NCBI RefSeq assembly: GCF_900105175.1
Contig: NZ_LT629771.1
Location: 2,542,001 to 2,606,000 of the forward strand
Reading direction: 5' to 3'
DNA length: 64,000 nt
DNA from: Jiangella sp. DSM 45060
Lineage (GTDB): Bacteria > Actinomycetota > Actinomycetes > Jiangellales > Jiangellaceae
Below the pieces are notes generated by a model. The model saw nothing but the letters and a program-made list of their open reading frames with translations, made no database searches and had not been told where the DNA came from. Shown here piece by piece: positions 1 through 8,216 of the stretch. The position numbers and the translations under genes were made by a program. The first letter of the stretch is position 1. Every line of letters starts with the position of its first letter.

Positions 1-3
1 CGG

Positions 4-579
4 TCAGAGCCCGGCGAGGAGGGCGCCCCCGACCACCGCGATGACGGCGAAGCCCGCGACACAGAGCAGGATGACCCCCACGGGGTGCCGCTCGACCCAC
101 CCGGCGGCGCCGGGCTGCGCGCGGGCCAGCCGGGCGCCGGTGACCGGGTCGTCCGGCCCGCCGAGGGGCAGCCCGAGGTGCTCGACCAGGCGGTCGAGGT
201 CGGCGGGGTCGTAGAGAGCGCCGTTGATGCGCGCCAGCACCCCGCCCTGCGCGTCGAGGAGGAAGACGGTGCGGGCGGCTGCCCCGGGCCGGAGCAGCGT
301 GGCCAGCACCACCGAGGCGGGCTCCGCGCGGTCGAGCCGGCGGTGGCCGAAGAGCCGGCGCACGGAGATCGCGGCCGGGCCGGCGACGATGCGGGAGCGC
401 CACAGGTGGGCGGCGGCGACGACGATCGTCAGCGCGGCCAGCGCGAGGCCGGTGATCAGCGCGGGCCGGCCACCGGCGAGCGCGCCGGCGACGACGAGGA
501 CGGCCGCGATGACGGCGGCGATCGAGAGGAGCTGCCGCCGCGGCCCGGCCGCCGGCCGGAGGACGAGTGGGGTGGACAC
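4..579 (-). CDS. PH-like-domain membrane protein, paralogue 3 of 3
   Basis: This 191-residue protein has two hydrophobic segments near the N-terminus (about residues 15-50), a cytosolic-looking beta-rich middle, and a C-terminal hydrophobic segment (about 165-190). The middle has the pattern SRIVAGPAAISVRRLFG followed by a line ending in DLDRLVEHLGLP. The same layout occurs in the next two genes upstream, so the three are tandem paralogues. The pattern resembles bacterial PH-like membrane proteins, but the family assignment is tentative. The GTG start at 579 is chosen because coding character and similarity to the paralogues begin there. It is the last gene of a minus-strand run beginning with the response regulator. 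Function unknown. Confidence 0.7.
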   Translation of the reverse strand: MSTPLVLRPAAGPRRQLLSIAAVIAAVLVVAGALAGGRPALITGLALAALTIVVAAAHLWRSRIVAGPAAISVRRLFGHRRLDRAEPASVVLATLLRPGAAARTVFLLDAQGGVLARINGALYDPADLDRLVEHLGLPLGGPDDPVTGARLARAQPGAAGWVERHPVGVILLCVAGFAVIAVVGGALLAGL

Positions 580-608
580 GGATGCCGACCCTAGGCCACG
601 GCGGCGGC

Positions 609-1190
609 TCAGGCCGTCAGGAGGGCGCCGAGCAGGCCGATGGCGATGACCAGGACGACGATCCCGCACCCCACCGCGAACGAGGACGAGTACGGCCGCC
701 GCTCGGCCAGCGGGACGATGCCGGGGTGCTCGTCGGCGAGGCGGGCGGCGGTCATCGGCCGGTCGTGCTCGATCGCCGGGCGGCCGAGGTGCCGGAGCAG
801 CTGGTCGACGTCGTAGCTCTCGTAGTGGGTGACGGTGATCCGCAGCAGCACGTCCGGCCCCGGACCGCCGATCAGGAACAGCGTCGGGACCACCGGGCCG
901 CGCGGCGGCACCAGCGTCGCCCGGACCACGCTCGTCACCTCGTCCAGCGGCTGCCGCCGGGTGCGGAACAGGCCGGTCACCGCGATCTCCGCCGGCGTCA
1001 CGACGATCCGCGACCGCCGCAGGTACACGTACCCGGCGGCGAGAGCGACGACGCACAGTGACAGCGCGATCAGCAGCCCGGTGGCGCCGCCGATGGCGGT
1101 CACGATGAGGGTGAAGGCCGCGTACACGAAGCTCGCCGTCGCGACGGCCCGGCGCCGCCGCCGCGCCGACGGGCGCAGCTCCCAGAGCAT
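609..1190 (-). CDS. PH-like-domain membrane protein, paralogue 2 of 3
   Basis: This 193-residue paralogue of its two neighbours has two N-terminal membrane segments, a middle domain containing SRIVVTPAEIAVTGLFRTRR, and a C-terminal segment beginning near SSSFAVGCGIVVLVIAIG. Its ATG at 1190 shares one base with the stop of the preceding gene (TGATG), so translation is probably coupled. The conserved tail motif H-PGIVPLxERxPY is shared with the next paralogue. No catalytic residues are recognisable. A membrane-associated sensing or scaffolding role linked to the two-component system upstream is possible but unproven. Confidence 0.75.
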   Translation of the reverse strand: MLWELRPSARRRRRAVATASFVYAAFTLIVTAIGGATGLLIALSLCVVALAAGYVYLRRSRIVVTPAEIAVTGLFRTRRQPLDEVTSVVRATLVPPRGPVVPTLFLIGGPGPDVLLRITVTHYESYDVDQLLRHLGRPAIEHDRPMTAARLADEHPGIVPLAERRPYSSSFAVGCGIVVLVIAIGLLGALLTA

Positions 1191-1768
1191 CAGACGGCCA
1201 GCGCGGCGACGATCGCCGCGATGATGATCACCAGCACGACGATCCCGCCCGTGATGGCGAACGCGAACCGGTACGGATGCCGCTCGATCCACGGCACGAT
1301 GCCCGGGTAGTGCTTCGCCACCTGGCCGGCGGTGATCGGCCGGTCGGCGACGACGGTGGGCAGCCGGAGGTGCTCGACGAGGCGGTCGAGGTCGGCCCGC
1401 GGGTAGTTGACGCCGTGGATGCGCAGCAGCAGCTGCTCGTCGCGGTCGAGCACGAAGATCGAGTCGTTCACCGGCGCGCGCGGCGCCACCACCAGGGCCC
1501 GCACGATCGACGCGGCCCGGGCGCGGTCGGCCCGCTTGTGCGTGACGAACCCGCGCACGGCGATCTCGGACGACGTGACGGTGACCCGCGAGCGCAGCAG
1601 GTGCCCGGCGATCGGCACGACCACCAGTGAGGCGACGCCCAGCCCGATCAGCAGCCCGGTGGCGCCCGCGGAGGCGCCGGTGAACACGCACAGCCCGACG
1701 AAGATCACGACGGGGATCAGCGCCCAGGGCCGGTGCCGCACGGTCGGCCGCAGGACGAGTTCCGTCAT
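1190..1768 (-). CDS. PH-like-domain membrane protein, paralogue 1 of 3
   Basis: This 192-residue protein starts MTELVLRPTVRHRPW and has the same architecture as the two genes that follow: paired N-terminal membrane helices, a beta-rich domain (SRVTVTSSEIAVRGFV), a DLDRLVEHLRLP segment, and a C-terminal helix pair in IVVLVIIIAAIVAALAV. It is separated from the upstream histidine kinase by about a dozen bases, so it is probably in the same transcript. The middle domain resembles bacterial PH-like domains, inferred only from its spacing of short strands and its membrane flanks. No function can be assigned. Confidence 0.75.
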   Translation of the reverse strand: MTELVLRPTVRHRPWALIPVVIFVGLCVFTGASAGATGLLIGLGVASLVVVPIAGHLLRSRVTVTSSEIAVRGFVTHKRADRARAASIVRALVVAPRAPVNDSIFVLDRDEQLLLRIHGVNYPRADLDRLVEHLRLPTVVADRPITAGQVAKHYPGIVPWIERHPYRFAFAITGGIVVLVIIIAAIVAALAV

Positions 1769-1779
1769 GCCGCACGACC

Positions 1780-3165
1780 CTAGGACACGGCCTCCGGCGC
1801 GCCGATGGTGGCCCGGGCCGGCGGCAGCGTGACGACGAATCGGGCGCCCGGCCCGGCGTCCTCGACGACCACCGTGCCGCCGTGCGACACGACGATCTCG
1901 CGGGCGATGGCCAGCCCCAGGCCGGTGCCGCCGGCGTCGCGGTCGCGGGCGGCGTCGAGGCGGGCGAAGCGTTCGAAGATGCGTTCGCGGTCGGCCGGGG
2001 CCACGCCGGCGCCGTCGTCGGCCACCGACACCCGCGCCGCGCCGCCGTCACCCGACACCGCGACGGTGACCTGCGACGACGCGTGCCGGACGGCGTTGTC
2101 GACCAGGTTGCGCAGCACCCGCGACAGGGAGTCGCGGTGGCCGCGGGTGAAGACGTCGCCGCCGGAGTCGACGCGCACCCGCACCCGGCCGTCGCGCACG
2201 CCCTCGGTGACCTCGAGCGCCAACTGGCCGAGGTCGACCAGCTCGTCGCGGCGCAGCGGGCGCGGGTTGTCGAGGTGCGCGAGCACCAGCAGGTCGTCGA
2301 CCAGCCGGGCCATGCGCTGCACCTCGACCAGCGCCTCGCGGGCGGTGTCGTGCGGGTCGACGGCGTCGGGGTGCGCGAGCGCGACCTCCAGCTCCGTGCG
2401 CAGCGCCGCGATGGGGCTGCGCAGCTCGTGGGCGGCGTCGGCGACGAACGCGCGCTGCCGGGCCGCCGCCGCGTCGAGCCGGCGGAGCATGTCGTTGAGG
2501 GTGGTGGCGAGCCGGCTCAGCTCGTCGCCGCCGGCGGGGACCGGCAGCCGGTGCCCGCCGCCGGCGCCGGAGATCTCCTCGGCGCCGCCGCGCAGGCGGT
2601 CGACCGGGCGCAGCGCGCGCACGATGACCAGCCAGCTCAGCAGGGCCAGGGCGGCCGTGATGGCGAGGCCGCCGCCGAACACGCCGATCTTGGCGAACCG
2701 GACGCTGCGCTGCTGTTCCTCCAGCGAGACGGCGACGACGACGGTGCGCGGGTCGCCCGCGGTGTCGGTGGGGATGCCGACGACGCGCAGCGGCTCGGGC
2801 TGGCCGAGCCGGGTGCCGTCGAGGTCGATCGCCGCGCCGGACCGGACGGCGGCGAGGTCGTCGCCCGCGACCACCGGGGTGAGGCGGTCGCCGCCCGGGG
2901 TGGAGGCGATGACGCGGTCGTCGGCGTCGAGGACCTGCGCGACGGCGACGCCGAAACCGGGCAGCGGGTCGGGCAGCCGGCCGGACTCGACCAGCGTCGC
3001 GATGTCGTCGCCCTGCCGCCGGGCGGTCTCGTCCAGCGCGGTGAGCAGCGCGCGGTCGAGCGCGATGAGCAGCAGCACGCCGCTGATGGCCAGGCCGACC
3101 GCCGCCATCGCGGTGGCCGCCACGGTGAGCCGGGCCCGCAGGCTCAACCGGCCGAAGACGGCCAC
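1780..3165 (-). CDS. Sensor histidine kinase with HAMP domain
   Basis: The 461-residue kinase has a membrane helix near residues 10-32, an extracytoplasmic loop, a second helix near 165-190, a HAMP linker, and a DHp domain with phosphoacceptor His246 in the H-box HELRSP. An HATPase_c domain follows with N-box LVDNAVRHA and G-boxes ending GGTGLGLAIAREIV. All residues expected for an active kinase are present. It starts with GTG one base after the response regulator stop, a typical coupled pair. The stimulus is unknown; the large extracytoplasmic loop suggests an envelope signal. The three membrane paralogues downstream may be part of its circuit. Confidence 0.93.
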   Translation of the reverse strand: MAVFGRLSLRARLTVAATAMAAVGLAISGVLLLIALDRALLTALDETARRQGDDIATLVESGRLPDPLPGFGVAVAQVLDADDRVIASTPGGDRLTPVVAGDDLAAVRSGAAIDLDGTRLGQPEPLRVVGIPTDTAGDPRTVVVAVSLEEQQRSVRFAKIGVFGGGLAITAALALLSWLVIVRALRPVDRLRGGAEEISGAGGGHRLPVPAGGDELSRLATTLNDMLRRLDAAAARQRAFVADAAHELRSPIAALRTELEVALAHPDAVDPHDTAREALVEVQRMARLVDDLLVLAHLDNPRPLRRDELVDLGQLALEVTEGVRDGRVRVRVDSGGDVFTRGHRDSLSRVLRNLVDNAVRHASSQVTVAVSGDGGAARVSVADDGAGVAPADRERIFERFARLDAARDRDAGGTGLGLAIAREIVVSHGGTVVVEDAGPGARFVVTLPPARATIGAPEAVS

Positions 3166-3166
3166 G

Positions 3167-3844
3167 TCAGCCGCCGTCGCCGCTCAGCCGGTAGCCGGCG
3201 CCGCGCACCGTCTGCAGCGCGGCCCGGCCGAACGGGGTGTCGATCTTGCGTCGCAGGTAGCCGACGTAGACCTCGACGACGTTCGGGTCGCCGTCGTAGT
3301 GGGCGTCCCAGACGTGCTCGAGGATGTCGCGCTTGGAGACGACCTCGTCGGCGCGGCGCATGAGGTATTCGAGCACGCCGAACTCGCGCGGAGTGAGTGT
3401 GAGGCCGGTGTCGCCGCGGCGCACCGTCTTGGCGCCGGGGTCGAGCTCGAGGTCGCCGGCTGACAGGACGGCGGGCCGGGCCGGCGCCCCGCGGCGCAGC
3501 AGCGCCCGCAGCCGCGCGACCAGCACGACGTAGGAGAACGGCTTGGTGAGGTAGTCGTCGGCGCCGACGTCGAGGCCGTCGGCCTGGTCGTACTCGCCGT
3601 CCTTGGCCGACAGCATGAGGATGGGCACCCAGTTGCCCTCGGCCCGCAGCGTCTGGCAGATGCGGTAGCCCGACAGCGACGGCAGCATGATGTCGAGGAC
3701 GATGACGTCGTAGGCGTGCTCGCGGGCCAGGTGCAGGCCGTCGAGGCCGTCGTGGGCCAGTTCGACCGAGAAGCCCTCGGCCGAGAGCCCGCGCTGCAGC
3801 GCGCGGGCCAGCCCGCGCTCGTCCTCGACCACCAGCACCCGCAT
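3167..3844 (-). CDS. OmpR/PhoB-family response regulator
   Basis: The 225-residue protein has a receiver domain with acidic pair E7-D8, phosphoacceptor Asp51 (VIVLDIMLP) and the Lys of LTKPF near residue 101, followed by a C-terminal winged helix (LTPREFGVLEYLMRR, then VVEVYVGYLRRKID). I use the ATG at 3844 because the receiver fold begins immediately (MRVLVVEDE). An in-frame ATG four codons upstream at 3856 is a possible alternative. It is the first gene of a minus-strand operon with its cognate kinase. The divergent gene at 3989 encodes an exported protein and shares the intergenic region, so it is a likely regulatory target. Confidence 0.93.
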   Translation of the reverse strand: MRVLVVEDERGLARALQRGLSAEGFSVELAHDGLDGLHLAREHAYDVIVLDIMLPSLSGYRICQTLRAEGNWVPILMLSAKDGEYDQADGLDVGADDYLTKPFSYVVLVARLRALLRRGAPARPAVLSAGDLELDPGAKTVRRGDTGLTLTPREFGVLEYLMRRADEVVSKRDILEHVWDAHYDGDPNVVEVYVGYLRRKIDTPFGRAALQTVRGAGYRLSGDGG

Positions 3845-3886
3845 GCCGTCAAGCATGCCCTGCCCGCCGAGGATGTGGCCGGGGTC

Positions 3887-3900
3887 TCTCAGGGATCTCA
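3887..3900. promoter_or_regulatory. Possible direct-repeat site for the response regulator
   Basis: TCTCA occurs at 3887-3891 and again at 3896-3900, spaced nine bases start to start, in the divergent interval between the response regulator and the LolA-like gene. Tandem half-sites are usual for OmpR-family regulators. The repeat is short and could be chance. Confidence 0.25.
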
Positions 3901-3988
3901 CAGCGACGGCGAGGCACAGTGGAGGTCATCGGGGCGAACCCCCGGCCCGGGCACGACCCTGAACGCACCGAGTTCTCCAGGAGCAGAC

Positions 3989-5164
3989 ATGCCGAACTCC
4001 CTTCTCAGCACCCCGGCGAGGCGGTGGGCGACCGGGGCCACGGTCGCCACCGTGGTCGTCGGCGCGGCCGTGGCCGGCCCGCTGATCGCCGGCGCCGACT
4101 CCGACCTGCCCGACCGCACGGCCGCCGAGCTGCTGGTCGACCTCGCGTCGCTCGACGTCGGCCCGTTCGCCGGCACCGTCGTGCAGTCCGCCGACGTCGG
4201 CCTGCCGGAGCTGCCGGCCACCGACACCACGTCGCTGCCGACGGCCGCGCTGTCGCTGCTCGACGGGTCGTCCACGGCCCGCATCTGGTACACCGACGGC
4301 GACACCTACCGGTTCGCGCTGCAGGACGACCAGAACGAGTCCGACCTCATCCGCGACGGCCAGGACCTCTGGTTCTGGAGCAGCGAGGGCGCCCGCGCGT
4401 CCCACCTCGTCGTCCCGGACGACGCCGAGGGCTCCGACGACGGCGGCAACCCGTTCGGCGGCGACAGCCCCTTCGGCGGCGAGGGCATGCCCGAGAACAT
4501 GCCGGAGAACGTCCCCACGGCGGCCGCGTCGATGGCGCTGGCCATGATCGAGCCGTCCACCCAGATCGACGTCGACGGCACCGCCACCGTGGCCGGCCGC
4601 CACGCGTACGAGCTGGTGCTGCGGCCGAAGGACGACCAGTCGCTGATCGGCTCCATCCGGCTGGCCATCGACGGCGAGACGTCCATGCCGCTGCGGGTGC
4701 AGATCGTCGCCAAGGACGCCACCGAGCCGTCGTTCGAGGTCGGCTTCACCTCCATCTCCTTCGACGAGCCCGACGCGTCGACGTACGAGTTCGCGCCGCC
4801 GCCCGGCACCACCGTCGAGGAGATCCAGCCCGACGACCTCGATGACGCCGCGGCCGAGCACCACGCGGAGCCGGGCGACCTCGACCACTCCGACCTGTCT
4901 GTCGTGGGCTCGGGCTGGAGCAGCGTCTTCGTCGTCCGCGACGTCGACCTCGACGCGCTGACGTCGCACCTCGAGGGCGACGCCGCCGCCCTGGCCGCCG
5001 ACTTCATCGCCCAGCTCCAGGACGTCAGCGGCCCGTACGGCACCGGCCGGGCGCTGACCAGCGACCTGTTCTCCGTCCTCCTGCTCGACGACGGCCGCCT
5101 GCTGGCCGGCGCCGTGTCGCTGGACGTGCTCGAAGAGGCCGCCCAGGACCCCGCCGCGCAGTAA
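3989..5164 (+). CDS. LolA/RseB-like exported protein
   Basis: This 391-residue protein has an N-terminal signal or anchor segment (RRWATGATVATVVVGAAVAGP), followed by a domain typical of actinobacterial proteins annotated as outer-membrane lipoprotein-sorting or MucB/RseB-like: an unusual-barrel fold holding repeated short strands and a stretch predicting outcomes such as LVLRPKDDQSLIGSIRLAID. There is no lipobox cysteine. The start at 3989 has AGGAG at 3979-3983. An acidic, glycine-rich low-complexity loop sits near residues 150-170. It is transcribed divergently from the two-component system, which suggests envelope sensing or a shared regulon. The ligand is unknown. Confidence 0.75.
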   Translation: MPNSLLSTPARRWATGATVATVVVGAAVAGPLIAGADSDLPDRTAAELLVDLASLDVGPFAGTVVQSADVGLPELPATDTTSLPTAALSLLDGSSTARIWYTDGDTYRFALQDDQNESDLIRDGQDLWFWSSEGARASHLVVPDDAEGSDDGGNPFGGDSPFGGEGMPENMPENVPTAAASMALAMIEPSTQIDVDGTATVAGRHAYELVLRPKDDQSLIGSIRLAIDGETSMPLRVQIVAKDATEPSFEVGFTSISFDEPDASTYEFAPPPGTTVEEIQPDDLDDAAAEHHAEPGDLDHSDLSVVGSGWSSVFVVRDVDLDALTSHLEGDAAALAADFIAQLQDVSGPYGTGRALTSDLFSVLLLDDGRLLAGAVSLDVLEEAAQDPAAQ

Positions 5165-5176
5165 CGGCAGGTCCAC

Positions 5177-5214
5177 CCGAGGCCGCCGCGGTCCCCGACC
5201 CGCGGCGGCCTCGG
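5177..5214 (+). terminator. Strong hairpin terminator after the LolA-like gene
   Basis: A perfect 15-base inverted repeat, CCGAGGCCGCCGCGG at 5177-5191 against its complement at 5200-5214, closes an eight-base loop twelve bases after the stop codon. There is no T-run, which is usual for intrinsic terminators in very G+C-rich actinobacteria. Confidence 0.8.
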
Positions 5215-5357
5215 CATGTCCGGGCCGTCGTCCGGCGGTGTCCGGCCTATCACAGGGCCGGGGTCAGACGTTGCCGATGATCAGGTGATCTCCTCGGCAC
5301 TTCGTGCCCATGCCCCGGAAACGTGGGCTGCCTAAGTTGCCTCCAACGTGTCCGCAC

Positions 5358-5375
5358 GGGTGACCTGGGTCACCC
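5358..5375. promoter_or_regulatory. 18-base palindrome upstream of the permease
   Basis: GGGTGACCTGGGTCACCC is a perfect palindrome with a two-base centre. It lies 21 bases before the permease start and just upstream of its ribosome binding site. A weaker outer pair (GCAC and GTGC) extends it. It could be an operator for the permease-hydroxylase operon or an RNA hairpin masking the start region. No regulator gene adjoins it. Confidence 0.5.
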
Positions 5376-5396
5376 GCCCCTGTGCGAGGAGGCCCC

Positions 5397-6845
5397 GTGG
5401 CATTGAGCTGGAAGGTGGTCTACGGCGGCAGGACGCCGCCACCGGGGGCGGTGGTGCGGCCGGACGAGCGGCTCTCGTGGGGCCGCACGGTCGGCCTGGG
5501 CGCCCAGCACGTCGTCGCGATGTTCGGTGCGACGTTCGTGTTCCCGATCATCATGGGCCTGAACCCGCAGCTGGCCATCATGATGAGCGGCGTCGCGACG
5601 ATCTGTTTCCTGCTCATCGTCAAGGGCGCGGTGCCGAGCTATCTGGGCACCAGCGCCTCGTTCGTCGGCGGCGTCGTGGCCATCCGCGCGCAGGGCGGCG
5701 ACTCCGCGGACGTCACCGGCGCGATCCTGGTGGCCGGCGTGGTGCTGGCGCTGTGCGGCGTGCTGATCCACTACCTGGGCGCCGTCGTCCTCTACCGGGT
5801 GCTGCCGCCGGTGGTGACGGGCGCCGTCGTCATGCTGATCGGGTTCAACCTGGCGCCGGTGGTCGCGGACGTCTACTGGCCGCAGGACCAGTGGATCGCG
5901 CTGATCGTGATGACCGCGGTGATCCTCATGGCGGTCGGGCTGCGCGGGTTCCTCGGCCGCATCGCGATCTTCGTCGGGCTCGTCTTCGGCTACGCGTTGT
6001 CGTGGCTGTTCGACCGGATGTTCGGGCAGATCACCTCGCCCGACGGCACCGGCGAGGTCGTGACGCGCGACCGGGTGAACTTCGACGGCGTCCGCGAGGC
6101 CGACTGGCTGGGCTTCCCCAAGGAGACGTTCGTCAACTCGCAGGGCGCCGAGGTCGCGGGCTGGCACCTGCCCAGCTTCAGCGTGACGTTCATCCTGCTG
6201 GTGCTGCCCGCCGTCATCGCGCTGATCGCCGAGAACGCCGGGCACGTCAAGGCGGTCGCGGAGATGACGGACAAGGACCTCGACCCGGTCATGGGCAAGG
6301 CCATCGCCGCCGACGGCGTCGGCACGGTCATCGCGACGTCCGTCGGCGGCTCGCCGACCACGACGTACGCCGAGAACATCGGCGTCATGGCGGCGACCCG
6401 GGTGTACTCGACGGCGGCGTACTACGTGGCGGCGCTGGTGGCGATCCTGTTCGGGTTCTCGCCGAAGTTCGGCGCGCTGATCGCGGCGACCCCGGGCGGA
6501 GTGCTCGGCGGCATCACCGTCGTGCTGTACGGCATGATCGGCCTGCTCGGCGCCCGCATCTGGATCGAGAACCGGGTCGACTTCGCCAACCCCGTCAACC
6601 TGGTGCCGGTGTCGGCGGGCATCATCATCGCCATCGGCGACACGTCGCTGGAGATCACCGACGACTTCGTGCTGTCCGGCATCGCGCTGGGCACCATCGT
6701 GACGATCGTCGCGTACCACCTGGCCAGGGCCGTGGCCCCGCCGCACCTGCGCGAGGGCGGCGCCGTCCTCACCGTCGGGCCGCCGGGCGTGCACGAGGTC
6801 GACGACGATCCGCCAAGCGAAACGCCGCGGGACGAGAGAGGATGA
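5397..6845 (+). CDS. NCS2-family uracil-type permease
   Basis: The 482-residue membrane protein has a core of alternating hydrophobic helices and the NCS2 substrate-site motifs: AENAGH with Glu279 and TTYAENIGVMAATRVYS with Glu326. These correspond to the two glutamates that bind uracil in UraA. The second motif is the uracil-permease form, not the QNxG form of xanthine and urate carriers. The GTG at 5397 is chosen because AGGAGG lies at 5387-5392; an in-frame GTG at 5382 is less likely. A molybdenum hydroxylase operon begins four bases after the stop. The role is most likely uptake of uracil or a related pyrimidine. Substrate is inferred from motifs only. Confidence 0.88.
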   Translation: MALSWKVVYGGRTPPPGAVVRPDERLSWGRTVGLGAQHVVAMFGATFVFPIIMGLNPQLAIMMSGVATICFLLIVKGAVPSYLGTSASFVGGVVAIRAQGGDSADVTGAILVAGVVLALCGVLIHYLGAVVLYRVLPPVVTGAVVMLIGFNLAPVVADVYWPQDQWIALIVMTAVILMAVGLRGFLGRIAIFVGLVFGYALSWLFDRMFGQITSPDGTGEVVTRDRVNFDGVREADWLGFPKETFVNSQGAEVAGWHLPSFSVTFILLVLPAVIALIAENAGHVKAVAEMTDKDLDPVMGKAIAADGVGTVIATSVGGSPTTTYAENIGVMAATRVYSTAAYYVAALVAILFGFSPKFGALIAATPGGVLGGITVVLYGMIGLLGARIWIENRVDFANPVNLVPVSAGIIIAIGDTSLEITDDFVLSGIALGTIVTIVAYHLARAVAPPHLREGGAVLTVGPPGVHEVDDDPPSETPRDERG

Positions 6846-6849
6846 TGCG

Positions 6850-7721
6850 GTGAAGCCAGCGGGGTTCACCTACCACCGGCCGGCCACCGTCGACGACGCC
6901 GTCGCGGTCCTGGCCGAGGTGAGCCCTGCCGGCAAGGTGCTGGCCGGCGGCCAGAGCCTGGTGCCGCTGCTGAACATGCGGCTGGCCGCGCCCGAGCACG
7001 TCGTCGACATCAACCGGCTGTCCGAGCTGGCCTACGTGCGCGCCGACGGCGCCGCCGTCACGGTCGGCGCGCTGGCCCGCCACGCCGACGTCGAACGCGA
7101 CACCGCCGCCCACGCCGTCCTGCCGCTGCTGCGCGAGACGCTGCGCTACGTCGCGCACCCGACCATCCGCAACCGCGGCACGACGGTGGGCAGCATCGCG
7201 CACGCCGACCCGGCCGGCGAGCTGACGGCGGTGCTGGCACTGCTCGGCGGGACGGTGACGCTGCGATCCGCGGGCGGCGAGCGCACCGTCGAGGCCGCCG
7301 ACTTCTTCACCGGACCCATGTCGACCTGCGCCGACGCCGGCGAGCTGGTCACGTCCGTCACGTTCCCGGTGCCGGAGGGCCGCACCGGGGCCGTCTGGAC
7401 GGAGGTGGCCCGCCGCCACGGCGACTACGCCGTGTGCGGCGCGGGGGTGGAGGTGAGCCTCGACGACGACCTGCGGGTCGCCGGTGCCAGAGCGGCGTAC
7501 GTCTCGATGGGCCCCGAGCCGGTGGTGCTCGACCTCACCGACGCCGTCGCGGGCTCGATGTACGACGACGCCGGCTGGCCGGCGGCCGGGCGCCTGGCCG
7601 CCGGACGGCTGGAGCCCGACGACGACATCCACGCGACGGCCGCCTACCGCACGCACCTGGCCGAGGTGCTGACGACGCGGGCGCTGCGCGACGCCGCCCG
7701 GCGCGCGGCGGGGGTGGCCGC

Positions 7722-7725
<4 letters not shown>
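6850..7725 (+). CDS. Molybdenum hydroxylase FAD subunit (CoxM-like)
   Basis: This 291-residue FAD-binding subunit has the expected PCMH-type motifs: AGGQSLVPLLNMRLA near residues 33-50 and TTVGSIAHADPAGELTAVL near 112-130, both flavin-binding. A CO-dehydrogenase flavoprotein C-terminal domain follows. The start is a GTG at 6850 preceded by a purine-rich stretch. Its stop overlaps the iron-sulfur subunit start as ATGA, so the three subunits are translationally coupled. It passes electrons from the iron-sulfur subunit to an acceptor. The family includes xanthine, CO, nicotine and aldehyde hydroxylases; the partner large subunit argues against true CO dehydrogenase. Confidence 0.9.

Positions 7726-8212
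<487 letters not shown>

Positions 8213-8216
<4 letters not shown>

Noticed and set aside
3926..5176. Long open frame on the minus strand opposite the LolA-like gene
   Set aside because: Its composition (Asp/Gly/Arg/Val-rich with no domain pattern) is that of a complementary-frame shadow. The plus strand has a signal peptide, ribosome binding site and terminator.
5397..6845. Xanthine or urate permease
   Set aside because: The second NCS2 motif is AENIGVMAATR, the uracil-permease form. No purine-degradation genes lie nearby.
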